Shown here in pieces: positions 45,786-58,206 of a stretch of DNA of 64,000 bases. How positions within the stretch are numbered: the stretch's first letter is position 1; every line of letters begins with the position of its first letter. The translations under genes were made by a program, and so were the position numbers. Under the pieces are notes generated by a model. That model was not told the origin of the DNA. It saw only the letters and a list, made by a program, of their open reading frames with translations, and did no database searches. Origin of the DNA: Pectinophora gossypiella (lineage: Eukaryota; Arthropoda; Insecta; Lepidoptera; Gelechiidae); contig NC_065404.1 of the NCBI RefSeq assembly GCF_024362695.1, positions 5,992,604 through 6,056,603 of the forward strand. The letters run 5' to 3'.

Positions 45786-47935
45786 TCAAATTACATCCCT
45801 GGGTGGTGTGATGAAATGTAGAGAATTTGAGTACATACTTTGGTGTTCTGAGTAATTTAAAATGCTAATATCATTATGGACACCGCCAAACATAATTAAT
45901 TCACCATTTCCTTTGACAAGAGAGTACATAACCAATTCTTCAGGAGCTCCACTCATTTCACCAAGCCTTGGACACAACCATGTCACATAATTCAGTGTAT
46001 TTCCATCAAGGACAGATGCAATATCCAATACATGCATTGTGAGTGTATTTCTTCTTACTTTTTTCACAGCTGGTTGTTGTCTTTGTGGTGGATTGGGATC
46101 TGGGGGAGCTTCTCTTCTGTTTTCCAGATGTGCTATTTGCCTTTGATTAATGAGATCATTTCCTGGAGGAGCATTGTTGACTGTAGAATCACAAGCAAAT
46201 GCAGCCATCCTATACTTATTTGCTTCTTGAAGCTGGCGAACTATCTTCATACCTTTATTCTGTAAAATCATAAACACAAGTTAAATCCCTGATTATGGTG
46301 AGATCTCACAATTAAATAAAAATATTTTGTTTTAAACTGACCTTATTTTTGTTTCTTCTGTTTAATGTGTCTTTCTTGCTCAATTCTAAACCACTTCCCG
46401 ATTGCCTTCCTTCAGCACTTGGTCCAGCAACAGCATCATTTCTTTCGGGACTCACATTTTCATTGGGTGGTATTGGATTTTGATTATGGTTTTCATTACT
46501 TGGGCCTGCCACAGGTTCATTGTTAACATTAACCTGGGCTTGTCTAACAGGTTGTCGGGGTAAGACACCACGTCTGCCATTAATATTCTGATCTCTGTCT
46601 AGTGGTCTTTGTAAACTCTGTTCAACTCTTACAGATACTGGTGCTCCCTCTGGCCGACTGAGAGCTGACAGTCGCACAGCTGAAGTAACTAAAGGCTTAG
46701 CACTGTTCCACCCATTTCTACTCCTACTTAAACTGACTACTTTGTCACCAACCCTGCATGCTGGGTTACACCATATGTTAGCAGAAGCCCACTCCTTATT
46801 TTTTACAGCAATCTCTTTCCAAGTCCACACTGGGCCTTTCATAGTTAATATCCAACAGTCACTATAGACAAACCTGTTGTGCAATGTTTGCACTCCACCC
46901 AGAAGCATTAGTCTGTCAAAATCTAAAGATAAAAGAGATTGTGCATATCTTGGTGATGGTCTAGGCTTGGTTGTTGGCTGTTTCCTCCAAACAAGTGTAG
47001 GTATATCCAAGACCCACAAGTCATTAGAACATTGAATTTGATAATTCTGTGCTGCTGACATCACTAGACCACCAAACACAATCATTTCATCACCATTCAT
47101 ACACGCTGAGTGACCTGCCATTGGGGGTGGTGCATTGGATGCATTTATTAACATCCACTTATTAGTTGACACACAGTAAAAATGCAGTTCATTGAACATT
47201 GTCACATTTTGGTAATATTGTGAAAGTGAAGGATAAGTCCATCCCCCAAACACTATTAGACAGTCTTTGTAATGAACCATTGATGTGTAGGCTTTAGGAA
47301 CTGGGTATGTCCCTGTAGCCAGTGGCCTGACCCACTGTCTGACTGATAAGTCAAACCTCCATAAATCATTGAAGGATGTGGCATTAGTAGTACAACCCCC
47401 AAATATGTACATACTATTATCAATAACACAAGCTGCATGTGAGAATCTTTTTGTGATAGTAGGCACCATTTCTGTTGATATTGTATGTTTCCATAGTATG
47501 TTGAATTCTCCTACAGCCTTCACTAATTTTATTGAAGTTTTACGCAAAACATCTGCAACAATAATACAAGATTAAATAATTGTACTGCACATTCTTTCCA
47601 GTAAACAAATTTCATTTCCAATAAGATTATTTAAGTGTTTTTCCCATACAGTCTTTTAAAAAAAAGCTTTATATTAGGTAATGTAAAAAGGAGCGGTTGT
47701 TTAATTTATATTCACTGCAAAATATACTTTGAATGTTCCAAGCAATATAGATAGCAAAATTAAATTACTTACTCTGGGCGCAACCGTACCATCTGTTACA
47801 AACAGACATACAGTTCTGCAAATCTTTATACGGAGGCAAAAACCCCATTATAAACTCCAACACCTCGTCAGGCAGATCTTCGATTGAGCTTTGCAGCGTT
47901 TGATGTTGCAAGGTTTGGTGAATTACTTCCATCAT
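45786..47935 (-). CDS. FBXO42: F-box/Kelch protein FBXO42
   Basis: Exons 47773-47935 (ATG), 46342-47552 and 45786-46259 (TGA) join to 615 residues. Residues about 17-54 form the F-box (IEDLPDEVLEFIMGFLPPY, MSVCNRWYGCAQ). It is followed by Kelch repeats (HAACVIDNSMYIFGGC, FNDLWRFDL, YKDCLIVFGGWT, GHSACMNGDEMIVFGG, SNDLWVLDIP, LMLLGGV). A low-complexity Asn/Pro/Arg linker follows, then a conserved end (TLTMHVLDIASVLDGNTLNY, ELIMFGGVHND). FBXO42 is a substrate receptor of SCF ubiquitin ligases; the mammalian protein targets p53. A second Met follows the first directly. It is divergent with Miga, and the two starts are 595 bases apart. Confidence 0.95.
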
Positions 47936-48530
47936 TGATAATTGAACACCTTACTAAATATTAATTATTATACACATGAAAGATATTTTATATCCCTAAG
48001 TGTAACAGCTGCATTCCCATAAAATTGAATTGGGTTTTATTATTAAAAATGAAATTGACAAAAACGAGAGCCTGCGGACACTTTTGACAATTTCACATTT
48101 GACAGGTATAAATAACGCTTCGGATACATGCACAAAGTACATAGATTCATCAATAACACCAAACAAGGAAAGTCGATGAAAAAACCGGTATTTGCAATAA
48201 AAGTTAGCTTACATCACAGCTACAGCACTATTACTTACTAATCGTGTTGTCAAAGTGAAGTCAGCTGTTATGTCAATTCGCGGACTTGTTCTGTGCGACT
48301 ACCGGGAATATTCAAGTTATTAAAGTGCGGTTAGGGATATCACTGTTAAACTGCGTGTTATAAGAAGATTAAAGATGCTGCTATTACTCTAAACGGCTAA
48401 AATCCGAAAATTTCTTAGCGCAGAGTGATAATTGGCATTGTTCTGTATGATAGTTTGACATCTAACCTAAGATCGTCGCGCATTTTATCTATTTTTTCAT
48501 TGAAAATAAAGCGGAAGGAGCACCGAAATA
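47936..48530. promoter_or_regulatory. Shared divergent promoter region of FBXO42 and Miga
   Basis: Head-to-head spacing of 595 bases between two start codons, both of housekeeping-type genes, suggests a bidirectional promoter. I see no clear TATA box. This is inference from spacing; the exact transcription starts cannot be placed. Confidence 0.4.
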
Positions 48531-49387
48531 ATGCAGCACTTAATACAGGCTAGTCCCTTCCTGGACAAGTTGAAGCATTGGCGTCATGTGATGTCTTTCA
48601 GTGATGTACAGTTAACTACTTCTCAAAAAGTAAGAATCATTTTTCTTAGTTTAATTCTTATAAGAAACCATAATAGTCATACTACATAACTTGTTATTAC
48701 ACCCAAAATTATGTTGTCATACATTTTAATAAGCTTCTCTGACTCAGCATTGCTCTATCTTTAAATATCTATAGAAGTTTGATTATAATGTATAATAAAA
48801 TTTGACCCTGAAGTATCAATTTGTTTTCTTATTTTTCAGGTAGTTTTATGGAGCATAGGAGTAGTTGGCACAAGTGCTGTGGTAGTTGGTGTATTGTCCA
48901 GATACTTAGCAAGGAGGCGGGCCAAGCCTATCTTAAACCCAAGGATACAAAGAGCAATTAACAAGAGAATCTCACGTATGCGCAGTCCCAATGGTGGTAA
49001 TAACAATCCCACAGTATAACAAAAGCACTTTTCGGTAGATGTTCAGTCACAAAATTTATTAGGGCAATTTTTTTTTATTAGTGCACTGTGATTTTTGTTA
49101 TCCACCACCACAATTTCTGTACTTTTCTTTCCTATCTTTGCTTTTTGTTATTGTTTATTTATTATTTGCTTAAATATCTTCTTTAGAATAGTTAAAGTAC
49201 AATACACAATTGTGTATTTAATATTTATTGTTATTTTATATTATTTTAGGTATGGGCTCTGTAGCCAGCAGTGGAGGGCGCAGTAGTCCCTTGGGCTTCA
49301 GTGAACGGCTTTCCCTCGCGTCAGGCTCCATCGGCTCGGGTGGCGGTGACGCAGCGCCGCTCTCACCACAGCAGCTTGGCGTTATGG
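48531..49387 (+). CDS. Miga: Mitoguardin (Miga), N-terminal exons only
   Basis: Exons 48531-48629, 48840-48996 and 49250-49387 (phase 1 at the end). Exon 1 encodes MQHLIQASPFLDKLKHWRHV to LTTSQK. Exon 2 has a membrane helix (VVLWSIGVVGTSAVVVGVL) followed by basic SRYLARRRAK and RMRSPNGG. Exon 3 is Ser/Gly-rich (MGSVASSGGRSSPLGFSERL). This matches the N-terminus of mitoguardin, an outer mitochondrial membrane protein that promotes mitochondrial fusion and contacts with the ER. The large C-terminal part is not found in the remaining 14.6 kb, so the next intron is very long or the rest lies beyond the window. If intron 2 is retained, the frame ends at 49019 after GNNNPTV. Confidence 0.83.
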
Positions 49388-50326
49388 GTGCGTAGAACAT
49401 TATTTTCGAATTGCCCCTAAAGTTTTATGCAATATACTTGACTGCGCCATCTATTATCGAGTAGCGTAATTATTTCAGACTGGCTCATTAGAGTAACAAT
49501 TATTGTTATTTTAAATTGATTATCTGATTGATAAAAGTAATGGGACCCTTTTTTAAAATAAATAATTACTTTTTTAATTATATTGGGTAATTTTACAAAA
49601 TTAAATTTCATATAAATTATTTGAGGTGGGTTGTAACAAAATTTTTGCAGCGCCATCTCTTGTTCAGTAGCGAAACTACTTCTTAAAGTGTGTGGTGTGT
49701 AGATGATGTTGGTTTAATTATTATCAAATAGATGGCACTAGTTATTCAAAAACTGAAATAATATTCATTACAGTGTTCTTAAAAAATACTCTACTTACTA
49801 ATATCTATAAACACTACGAACTTATATAGGAGTATGAGTTATAAATAATAACTTCTTTTAAATAAGGTACTCTAGGTACCTATTAAATTGGTACCTAATT
49901 TTATAAATCATACCACCGTAAGTATTATACCTATGTAGTAGGTACAATTCAGTGGAAAAACTATTGCACATAAAAAAGTACAATAGGGGGACCTTATTGC
50001 TAAATAACAATTTTTCCAGGCAACTTTCATACACCTACACCTACAAGTGTAATCAGTCTTGTTGTCAACAATTTAAATTATTCCACGGCTCTGGGGATTA
50101 CGAAACACGTAAAAAAAACCAACTAACACTATTAATATTTTGCTATGTTAAATTGGATAGTTGCCTCCGCTTCCATTTTCATTGGCCGAGTGAGTGATAT
50201 ATGGGATTTTGATTCAGAGTCACCTTGGCTGCATCCAGGCACTGAATTATACAACTCTATTTTACCCTATTGCCGTCCGGTTGGTGGCATTCGGATTCGG
50301 CGTAATGTAAAACATAAACACTAAGT
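49388..50326. other. Miga intron, AT-rich
   Basis: No exon recognised. Two inverted-looking copies of a short word (CTGCGCCATCTATTATCGAG near 49442 and GCAGCGCCATCTCTTGTTC near 49649) suggest a small decayed mobile element between them. Confidence 0.4.
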
Positions 50327-51335
50327 ATGCATAAACATAAGTGGCGTCTAAGCCCTAATCCGTCGAAAACCGAAGTCACATCGTTCCACCTGACCAACTG
50401 CCTAGCTAACAGGAAGCTTAAAGTAACGTTCTGTGGCGAACTCGTGAAACATAATTTCACCCCCAATTATCTTGGCGTTACACTCGACCGGTCCCTGACG
50501 TATAAGCAACACCTAGACAACGTCAAGCAAAAGTTGAAAACCAGAGTGAACATCCTCCGACGTCTAACGGGTACAAGCTGGGGGGCTTCCGCGTCTGTTC
50601 TGCGCACGGCAGCTCTAGCCCTGGTATACTCGACCGCTGAGTACTGTGCGCCCGTATGGTACCGTAGTGCACACACACACAAGGTCGACACTCAGCTACA
50701 CGAAGCAATGCGCCTTATAACGGGAGTGATAAGATCTACACCACTCCCCTGGCTTCCAGTCCTGGCTCATATTCCACCGCCTGGGCTGCGTAGGTGCAGA
50801 GCGGCCGCAATTGAGTGGAATAAGTGCTTCTACATGAACCGCTCTGGCCCCATGCCAATAAGGGACACGCTGGATAACCTACCCAGAGCACGCCTTCCAT
50901 CAAGGTCACCGATCTGGAATGACGAGCGCATAAAAAGTCAATTCAGTGTGGAAGATACGTGGAGGCTGGAGTGGAACATGTTCGACGGCACAAATTCGGA
51001 CCTTATTCAGGATCCCTCGCGGAGGGTCCCTGGCTTTGACTCCAAGCGAAAAATCTGGACACGACTGAACCGGTGTAGGACCGACTATGGAAAGTCAAAC
51101 CATCACCTGTGTAGATGGGGCTTAAAGGAGTCACCATACTGTGAATGTGGTCACCCGGACCAAACCATATCTCACATAGTGAACGAGTGCCCTCTGCACC
51201 GGTTCCCAGGTGGTATAGCCGAGCTGCATTGTGTGACGGATGCAGCAGAGACTTGGTTAAGGGAGCTTAAGCTGGATATTTGATCCAAGCAGGATATTTG
51301 TCTGCCATACGCAATAATAATAATAACACTAAGTA
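50327..51335 (+). mobile_element. 5'-truncated non-LTR retrotransposon (end of ORF2)
   Basis: Open frame 50327-51283 encodes 318 residues: end of the reverse-transcriptase domain and thumb (SPNPSKTEVTSFHL, NYLGVTLDRSLTYKQHL, LRRLTGTSWGASASVL, LALVYSTAEYCAPVW) and a C-terminal Cys/His motif (CRWGLKESPYCECGHPDQT, SHIVNECPLH). The order and spacing are those of the Jockey/CR1-type LINEs of arthropods. The stop is followed by a short 3' region ending in (AAT)n near 51310-51330. The 5' part with endonuclease and catalytic palm is absent. It is inserted in the Miga intron in the gene's own orientation and is recent enough to keep its frame. Confidence 0.88.
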
Positions 51336-51811
51336 GTAGAGTCTAGAGTATAGATATATAGATCTTTTACTCTAGAGTATAGGGCCCACACCTATGTTAT
51401 ATATTATAAACATAATATCTAGATATCGGCATACATAAGATAAGGTTGAGGTACCATGTAAAAATACCGATTTTAAGCTGAGTTCGAGGTGCTTAAAGTC
51501 GACTAAACTGAGCATGGTATAAGAAAACCGGGTATACTCAAAAGAGCTAACATTTCAAAATTAGCTCAGCTGACGTCATCCCAACCTGCGTTGCCATTTC
51601 GTAAAAAAAAATTACCCACTACCAATGTTATTAAATTACTTATCAAGGACATTTTGAACTTTTAGTAAAGTATTTACTCACAGTTTAAATATTTTTTATA
51701 TATTATGTAACAAGCAATAGTAATTAAATACATTAGTTAGTAATTCACATAAATGTCAATAATAAAATTTATCTCCTTGGAATGTTGGAGATTTCAATTT
51801 AATGGTCTACT
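51336..51811. other. Intron/intergenic sequence, nothing recognised
   Basis: AT-rich with short direct repeats (AGTATAGATATATAGATC). No coding frame or RNA gene is seen. Confidence 0.4.
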
Positions 51812-52270
51812 TCTTCTCTCGTGTGGGTTGTGAGGTGAATTACCAACCTCATCAACCCTGGTGTCAGGGTTATTATTGAAACGCCAAAGGCCCCTGACAT
51901 GACTCATGTAACGACTACTTACTTACATCAGGAAGTAGTAATTCAAATTCAAATTCAAAAATATCTTTATTCAGTAGGTAACATAGTTACACTTTGAATC
52001 GTCAATTTTTACATAACGAACGTCTCATCCGCCTAAAACTACTGCAGCTTCTCACAACCTGTATAGCCGGGGAAAAGAAGCTGCAAGAAAAACCTCGGCA
52101 CAGGGCCCTAGACGTTCTTTAAAAAAAAAAAACATAAAATATTGATATACAATTGAGTAATTTAGCTGCCTAATATCAGTTCTCAGACAGTTAATCCCAT
52201 GCATTCATATCTTCTAAATAAATTAAAGTAACCGGGCCCAACGGCTTAACGTGCCTTCCGTAGCATGAAT
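51812..52270 (-). repeat. tRNA-family SINE split by a second element
   Basis: The minus-strand SINE tail block (ACCCTGACACCAGGGTTGAT) at 51812-51945 and its core (AGGCACGTTAAGCCGTTGG) at 52230-52262 are separated by about 280 bases. The insert starts CAAATTCAAATTCAAAAATA and includes an A-run, so a younger element inserted into the SINE. Confidence 0.65.
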
Positions 52271-52404
52271 TTATTGGTAACACAGTTGTAACACTAACGT
52301 CACCAAAGGGTTAGCAATGGCGGCTTGTCATAGGATTGAGCATACGGTTTTCTTATACCATGGAACTGAGGACGGAGTCAGGTTTGAGTTAACATCTTAG
52401 AGTT

Positions 52405-53805
52405 GGTGCGGGTGTAACATTCATACTGTAGGTACGGGTGTAACATTCATACTGTAGGTACGGGTGTAATATTCATACTGTAGGTACGGGTGTAACATTC
52501 AAACTGTAGGTACGGGTGTAACATTCAAACTGTAGGTACGGGTGTAACATTCAAACTGTAGGTACGGGTGTAACATTCATACTGTGGGTACGGGTGTAAC
52601 ATTTATACTGTAGGTACGGGTGTAACATTCATACTGTAGGTACGGGTGTAACATTCAAACTGTAGGTACGGGTGTAACATTCAAACTGTAGGTACGGGTG
52701 TAACATTCATACTGTGGGTACGGGTGTAACATTCAAACTGTAGGTAAGGGTGTAACATTCATACTGTAGGTACGGGTGTAACATTCATACTGTAGGTACG
52801 GGTGTAACATTCATACTGTAGGTACGGGTGTAACATTTATACTGTAGGTACGGGTGTAACGTTCATACTGTAGGTACGGGTGTAACATTCATACTGTAGG
52901 TACGGGTGTAACATTCAAACTGTAGGTACGGGTGTAACATTCATACTGTAGGTACGGGTGTAACATTCAAACTATAGGTACGGGTGTAACATTCAAACTG
53001 TAGGTACGGGTGTAACATTCATACTGTAGGTACGGGTGTAACATTCATACTGTAGGTACGGGTGTAACATTCATACTGTAGGTACGGGTGTAACATTCAA
53101 ACTATAGGTACGGGTGTAACATTCAAACTGTAGGTACGGGTGTAACATTCATACTGTAGGTACGGGTGTAACATTCATACTGTAGGTACGGGTGTAACAT
53201 TCAAACTGTAGGTACGGGTGTAACATTCATACTGTAGGTACGGGTGTAACATTCAAACTGTAGGTACGGGTGTAACATTCATACTGTAGGTACGGGTGTA
53301 ACATTTATACTGTAGGTACGGGTGTAACGTTCATACTGTAGGTACGGGTGTAACATTCATACTGTAGGTACGGGTGTAACATTCAAACTGTAGGTACGGG
53401 TGTAACATTCAAACTATAGGTACGGGTGTAACATTCAAACTGTAGGTACGGGTGTAACATTCATACTGTAGGTACGGGTGTAACATTCATACTGTAGGTA
53501 CGGGTGTAACATTCAAACTGTAGGTACGGGTGTAACATTCATACTGTAGGTACGGGTGTAACATTCATACTGTAGGTACGGGTGTAACATTCATACTGTA
53601 GGTACGGGTGTAACATTCAAACTGTAGGTACGGGTGTAACATTCATACTGTAGGTACGGGTGTAACATTCATACTGTAGGTACGGGTGTAACATTCAAAC
53701 TGTAGGTACGGGTGTAACATTCATACTGTAGGTACGGGTGTAACATTCATACTGTAGGTACGGGTGTAACATTCAAACTGTAGGTACGGGTGTAACATTC
53801 AAACT
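52405..53805. repeat. 26-bp minisatellite, 54 units
   Basis: Tandem copies of GGTACGGGTGTAACATTC followed by ATACTGTA or AAACTGTA. I counted 54 units, the last one incomplete. Most differ only at the A/T site; rarer variants are TTTATAC, ACGTTC, CTATAGG and TGTGGG. Variant units recur in the same order about 18 units apart, showing block duplication. The 26-base period is not divisible by three, so it is not coding. Confidence 0.97.
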
Positions 53806-53985
53806 CCAACCTTGACATTATAACGACTGCATCGCAGCAATGCTGAAGTCACCAGACACACAGTTGTCTAGTTCACCTCGACCCAGTGCAAAGTGCAAAT
53901 ACACATAAATCCTAGCTAAATAACAAATTACCAAGGCATATGGCCAGAGGCGGCTGTACTAATCTCCAATCTTAACAAGGCAATA
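53806..53985. other. Unique flank of the minisatellite
   Basis: Short non-repetitive stretch; nothing recognised. Confidence 0.3.
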
Positions 53986-54312
53986 TTTCTTCTATCGTAT
54001 GGGTTGTGAGGTGGATTACCAACCCCATCAACCCTGGTGTCAGGGTTACTATTGAGCCGCCAAAGGCCCCTGACATGGCCCATGTAACGACTACTCACTT
54101 ACATCACTAAGTAGTAACCGGGACCAACAGCTTAACGTGCCTTTCGAAGCACGGATCATCTTACTTTCGGACAATCAGCTGATCAGCCTGTAATGTTCTA
54201 ACCAAACTAGGGATCACAAAGTGATTTTTATGATATGTCGTCACCGGGACTTGAACCCGGGCTCTCCGGATCGTGAGCACAACGCTCAACCACTGGACCA
54301 CGGAGGCCGTTA
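53986..54312 (-). repeat. tRNA-headed SINE, near full length
   Basis: Minus-strand head GGCCTCCGTGGTCCAGTGG with B box GGGTTCAAGTCCCGG, then ATCACTTTGTGATCC, CGTGCTTCG core and tail block GGCGGCTCAATAGTAACCCT. It is nearly the same as 14920-15235 and 58207-58520. Confidence 0.88.
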
Positions 54313-54944
54313 AAAGGGTAATACTCAAGACGTATGTATGTTTTAGTACTTTTAAATTAGTCTCTACAAAACCACAAAAGTACGAACATAGAAATCATAA
54401 ACCGCGCTCGCTAGGGGCACCGAAGGGTGTTCGGATTTATAAGGGAGTATAAGGTACTTGATGATTGTGGTGCCAAAAGTAAGGTTATCTAGTTAAACCC
54501 CATACCTGTTTATTTTTTGACGTGACTTATTGTCGATTTGCCGCAAATGACATTAACTATTTAGGTACCTACTTGGCCGAACAAATGGGAAGCGCTGAGG
54601 CTCTCACCCTATCTTATCTAGTGATATCGAGATGTAGGTAATCGGGAAGCTACTAACCCAATAAGTTATTGGTTACGGCGATGGTCTAATTAGTAAACAC
54701 TCACTAATTGTAATCGACATGTCAATCGAAGCGAGGTAGGTAGGTACCTAAACGATCAATTATATAAAATAATTATTTTAAATTAACAAAAGATATTGAC
54801 GGAATAATTTGATTATCTAAGTCGTTTATTAAGTCTTACCTATATTTTCTGTAAACAAAACACCAACTATACCTAATAATAGGCTAGTTTCCAACTAATC
54901 AAATTAGTTACTTTTTACTAAACATCAAAACACGAAATCACTAT

Positions 54945-55495
54945 GAAATTTGTATGAAAAAGCAACCTGTGACGTTATAGAAAAACGTGACTAAATGACG
55001 CACTTATTACTACAGTAATATTTATTAAAATTCATTAATAAGTTAAATAACAGCCTCCGTGGTCTAGTGGTTAGAGCGTTAGGCTCTGGAGGTCCGGGTT
55101 CGATTCCCGATGGGGACATTGTCGAAATCACTTTGTGAGACTGTCCTTTGTTTGGTAAGGACTTTTCAGGCTTGAATCACCTGATTGTCCGAAAAAGTAA
55201 GATGATTCCGTGCTTCGGAGGGCACGTTAAGCCGTTGGTCCCGGCTATTAGCCGTAAAAGCACCTCCACCAACCCGCATTGGAGCAGCGTGGTGGAGTAT
55301 GCTCCATACCCCCTCCGGTTGATTGAGGGGAGGCCTGTGCCCAGCAGTGGGACGTATATAGGCAGTTTATGTATGTTATGTAATAAGTTAAATGGATCGG
55401 TCCTGCGCTGGATGCGGGCACCGCGATCTGTCTTTATTCGGTAGGTAATCAGAATTTAATAATTCATCTTTGACCTAGGAAATTACCCAATTACT
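54945..55495. repeat. Older repeat interrupted by a SINE
   Basis: Outer parts (AACCTGTGACGTTATAG at the left, ATCTTTGACCTAGGAAATT at the right) match the uninterrupted copy at 23570-23770. The SINE at 55049-55380 sits between them. Confidence 0.7.
55049..55380 (+). repeat. tRNA-headed SINE with clear target-site duplication
   Basis: Head CAGCCTCCGTGGTCTAGTGG, B box GGGTTCGATTCCCGA, core GGCACGTTAAGCCGTTGGTC, then CGTGGTGGAGTATGCTCCAT and end CCCAGCAGTGGGACGTATAT. A perfect 13-bp duplication TAATAAGTTAAAT lies on both sides (55036-55048 and 55381-55393). Confidence 0.93.
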
Positions 55496-55703
55496 TAGTC
55501 CTTTTATGGGCTAAATCACAAGTTCCACTTACTTCATAGTACCTACTTCGTTATACATTCTCAGAAGTATCATACATAACATTATGTACGCATAGTATGA
55601 AGATGAGTTGACGATTATACCTCTCACCGAAGGCTTATCAATGACGTAACGCGCACCGTCCTCCACGGCAGTCGCGATCGCAATATTCGCCAGCTATCAA
55701 TGT

Positions 55704-55775
55704 GGCTCGTTGGTCTAGGGGTATGATTCTCGCTTTGGGTGCGAGAGGTCCCGGGTTCAAATCCCGGACGAGCCC
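55704..55775 (+). tRNA. tRNA-Pro(UGG)
   Basis: 72 bases folding into a full cloverleaf. The acceptor stem GGCTCGT pairs with ACGAGCC, discriminator C. The anticodon stem CTCGC/GCGAG encloses loop TTTGGGT with anticodon TGG. The T arm is CCCGGGTTCAAATCCCGG. A T-run (ACTTTTTG) follows as the Pol III stop. There is no SINE tail, so this is a true tRNA gene. Confidence 0.96.
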
Positions 55776-55849
55776 AACTTTTTGTATTTACTTTTTTGAT
55801 TGCTATTCATATTCCTCTTAATAAGTAAAAATATACTTTTGAAATGTTA

Positions 55850-56265
55850 GTCAATGAGGAACTTTCCAGGCTACGTTCATCAAAAACAGCATACACACAA
55901 CAAACAGATGGCGTTTATCTGTTTTCTTTCTCATTATTTGAGTACTTAAATAATTATTCCAAAGTACAATGTAATGGCAGAAACATATATAAAAATAAAT
56001 GTTGCTTGATATTTGGATCACATTATGTATAGAATTATGTTGCTAGAATATTGTTTCTCTTGATTTTGATAAGAATAATAATGGGTAGAAGATGTAATTG
56101 TGCCTGTGTATAATAAAAAGGGTCATCATTTATACCCAAAAACAAAGATAAAAGATTCATATGACTGTTACCCATGAAATTAACAGGTTAAAGGGAGGAA
56201 AATCTGTACAGCGCCATCTATACTGTTTTTAAGGAAAGTAGCCTGGAAAGTCCCTGATTAGTACC
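55850..56265. repeat. MITE with terminal inverted repeats
   Basis: GAACTTTCCAGGCTACGTTC at the left and the inverted GGACTTTCCAGGCTACTTTC at the right bound about 410 bases. An inverted, interrupted relative lies at 41025-42060. The open frame 55844-56032 falls inside and has no recognised domain. Confidence 0.7.
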
Positions 56266-57699
56266 TAGACTTTCTGTTTGTGGGTCCGCAACCTATTTGT
56301 GCTTATTATGTCCAATCAACAAGATTGATTATACGTCTCTGGTGGTTGGTCATTTCATTAGACGGGTGACCGATTACAACATAAGTTAAGTAAGTAGATA
56401 AAACTATGAATACATGCAAATATGCAATCAATCGTTTTATGTAATCCCGTATTACAAGATACATTACAATACTATCATTTATCATCTAAAAAATCTCACG
56501 TATTTTCGCGGAAAGTTTTCAACACAGGCGATAATAAGAATGCGTCAAATATGGTCATAATATTTATACAGATATATCGTGGCTGACTTTGCTAACTCGC
56601 GTACCTATCTGTATTATTTAGCTAAAGTGATTTGTGTCTTATTGACAATTGTAAAAGGTACATCAGCGCTCTGCCGCTCACTTTGCATCACTTAGCATTT
56701 TGAAATATTTATTGACATAACATTTTACACCAGATTTCGTGTTTTCGAGATTTTATATATTTTAATATAACTTGTAACACAACACAATCGACATTTTTAA
56801 ATGCCAATCGTATCGAGGCTAATGCTATAACAATTTATTTTATTAGGTGTAATTTAGACTTCCAAACCCGTTTGGTTTTGATACAGGTCAAAACACATAC
56901 CTATCGTGCCTGACTTTGCTAAATGACGTATCTGTATTTTTTTACTAAAATGATTTGTGTCTTATTGACAATTGTAAGAGGTGCAAATGAGTTTTACCAA
57001 TAATTTCAGATACGTCTTAGTTAGCGTTCTCCGCGACGAATCTAAAAATTATCTCACCTTGAAAATAAGATTCTGCAGCGTGGTGAAGTATGATCCGGGC
57101 GATTGAGGGGACGCATGGCACCCATAGGCTATTGATATTCCTGTGTTATGTATGAATGTAAATTATATGCACAGGAACATAGACACCTGCATATACATAA
57201 GAATACTAAATATAGGTAGGTACGAATATTATAGTCGACAGGGCCGACCACACATTGTATAGTTACTCAACTCACAGCCACTTCAGCGGAGTAGAAGAAA
57301 TAGTGTGGAAAGGCCCTAACGCGCATTTTGTATGAGAACAGCTGACGCCGGTTCAACCCCACTCTCTTTTACTGCTGCGAGATAGCTCCGCTGCATCTCA
57401 AATTCCATAGCCACTTTACCGGAAATGTATATTTTAAGTGATAAGCTGCAACTTTATCATTACTTTTCGTAAAGTACTGCATACAAAAGTACTTTTACTA
57501 TGAGCAATAAGGCCGCCTGTTGTGCTTTTCTGTATATGTTGTCCTTATCTCTGTATTTTGTGTCCATTGTGCTCAATAAAGTATTTTATCTATCTATCTA
57601 TCTTTTTATATCCGATCATACTAAGCTCTTTAGCTTTCCTGTGATAAGAAGGAATCTCCTTGCATGATAGTCGCATGAGCAGGACGACCCTTTAATATA
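56266..57699. other. Non-coding stretch with duplicated words and a microsatellite
   Basis: TATCGTGGCTGACTTTGCTAA (56574) recurs as TATCGTGCCTGACTTTGCTAA (56902), followed in both by GTGTCTTATTGACAATTGTA, so a stretch of roughly 100 bases is duplicated about 330 bases apart. 57060-57130 is a SINE fragment. A LINE-type 3' end (CAATAAAGTATTTTATC) leads into (TATC)n at 57587-57606. No gene. Confidence 0.5.
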
Positions 57700-57987
57700 C
57701 TATCGCGGAGCTCCGTGGGTCGTAGAGTTTGCGGACGAGTGGAGTGCAAAGATGAAGTATGAACTATTTGCTCGCACTTGTTTGGCGCGCGTTTCGCGCT
57801 CACTTGGCTCTTCCCACCTCTTTCTTCTGTTCCGTGATATAATTATAACATAAATACGAAGCGGTAACAATCCACACAGAAAGGGCTTTAAACTATAAAC
57901 AGGCATCAATAAGCGAAGACTTAGAATCCCTGTGGGATTCTGCGGATCCTTAGCGTTCCCCGCACGTTTCGCTCGACCTAGTAACAC
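57700..57987 (-). repeat. Open-frame repeat fragment, unknown family
   Basis: A 95-codon minus-strand frame including NPTGILSLRLLMPVYSLKPF and RNRRKRWEEPSERE. From memory, similar strings are frequent in lepidopteran assemblies as hypothetical proteins, so I take it as part of an interspersed repeat and not a gene. No domain is visible. Confidence 0.4.
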
Positions 57988-58206
57988 GGCGGGCTTAGAT
58001 GGAGCAACGAAACCAGCGGTCGAACCTTACATGGACCATATTATACCCATAGGCTTAGAATTTTTTCTTGCATACGCGGACTATGCACCAAAACATGAAC
58101 TCACTTCATGGGATATCTTAATTTCTGGAATGGGAAATATGTAATGCGTTTAGCTGTATTATTTTCCTGAGCATAGGACATGTTCTCACGTCATGATGAA
58201 GACAAC

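Noticed and set aside
52405..53805. Regular repeat array considered as a CRISPR array
   Set aside because: Units are contiguous with no spacers, and the genome is eukaryotic. It is a minisatellite.
55060..55120. tRNA-like sequence with A and B boxes
   Set aside because: It is the head of a SINE with a 13-bp target-site duplication and not a functional tRNA.
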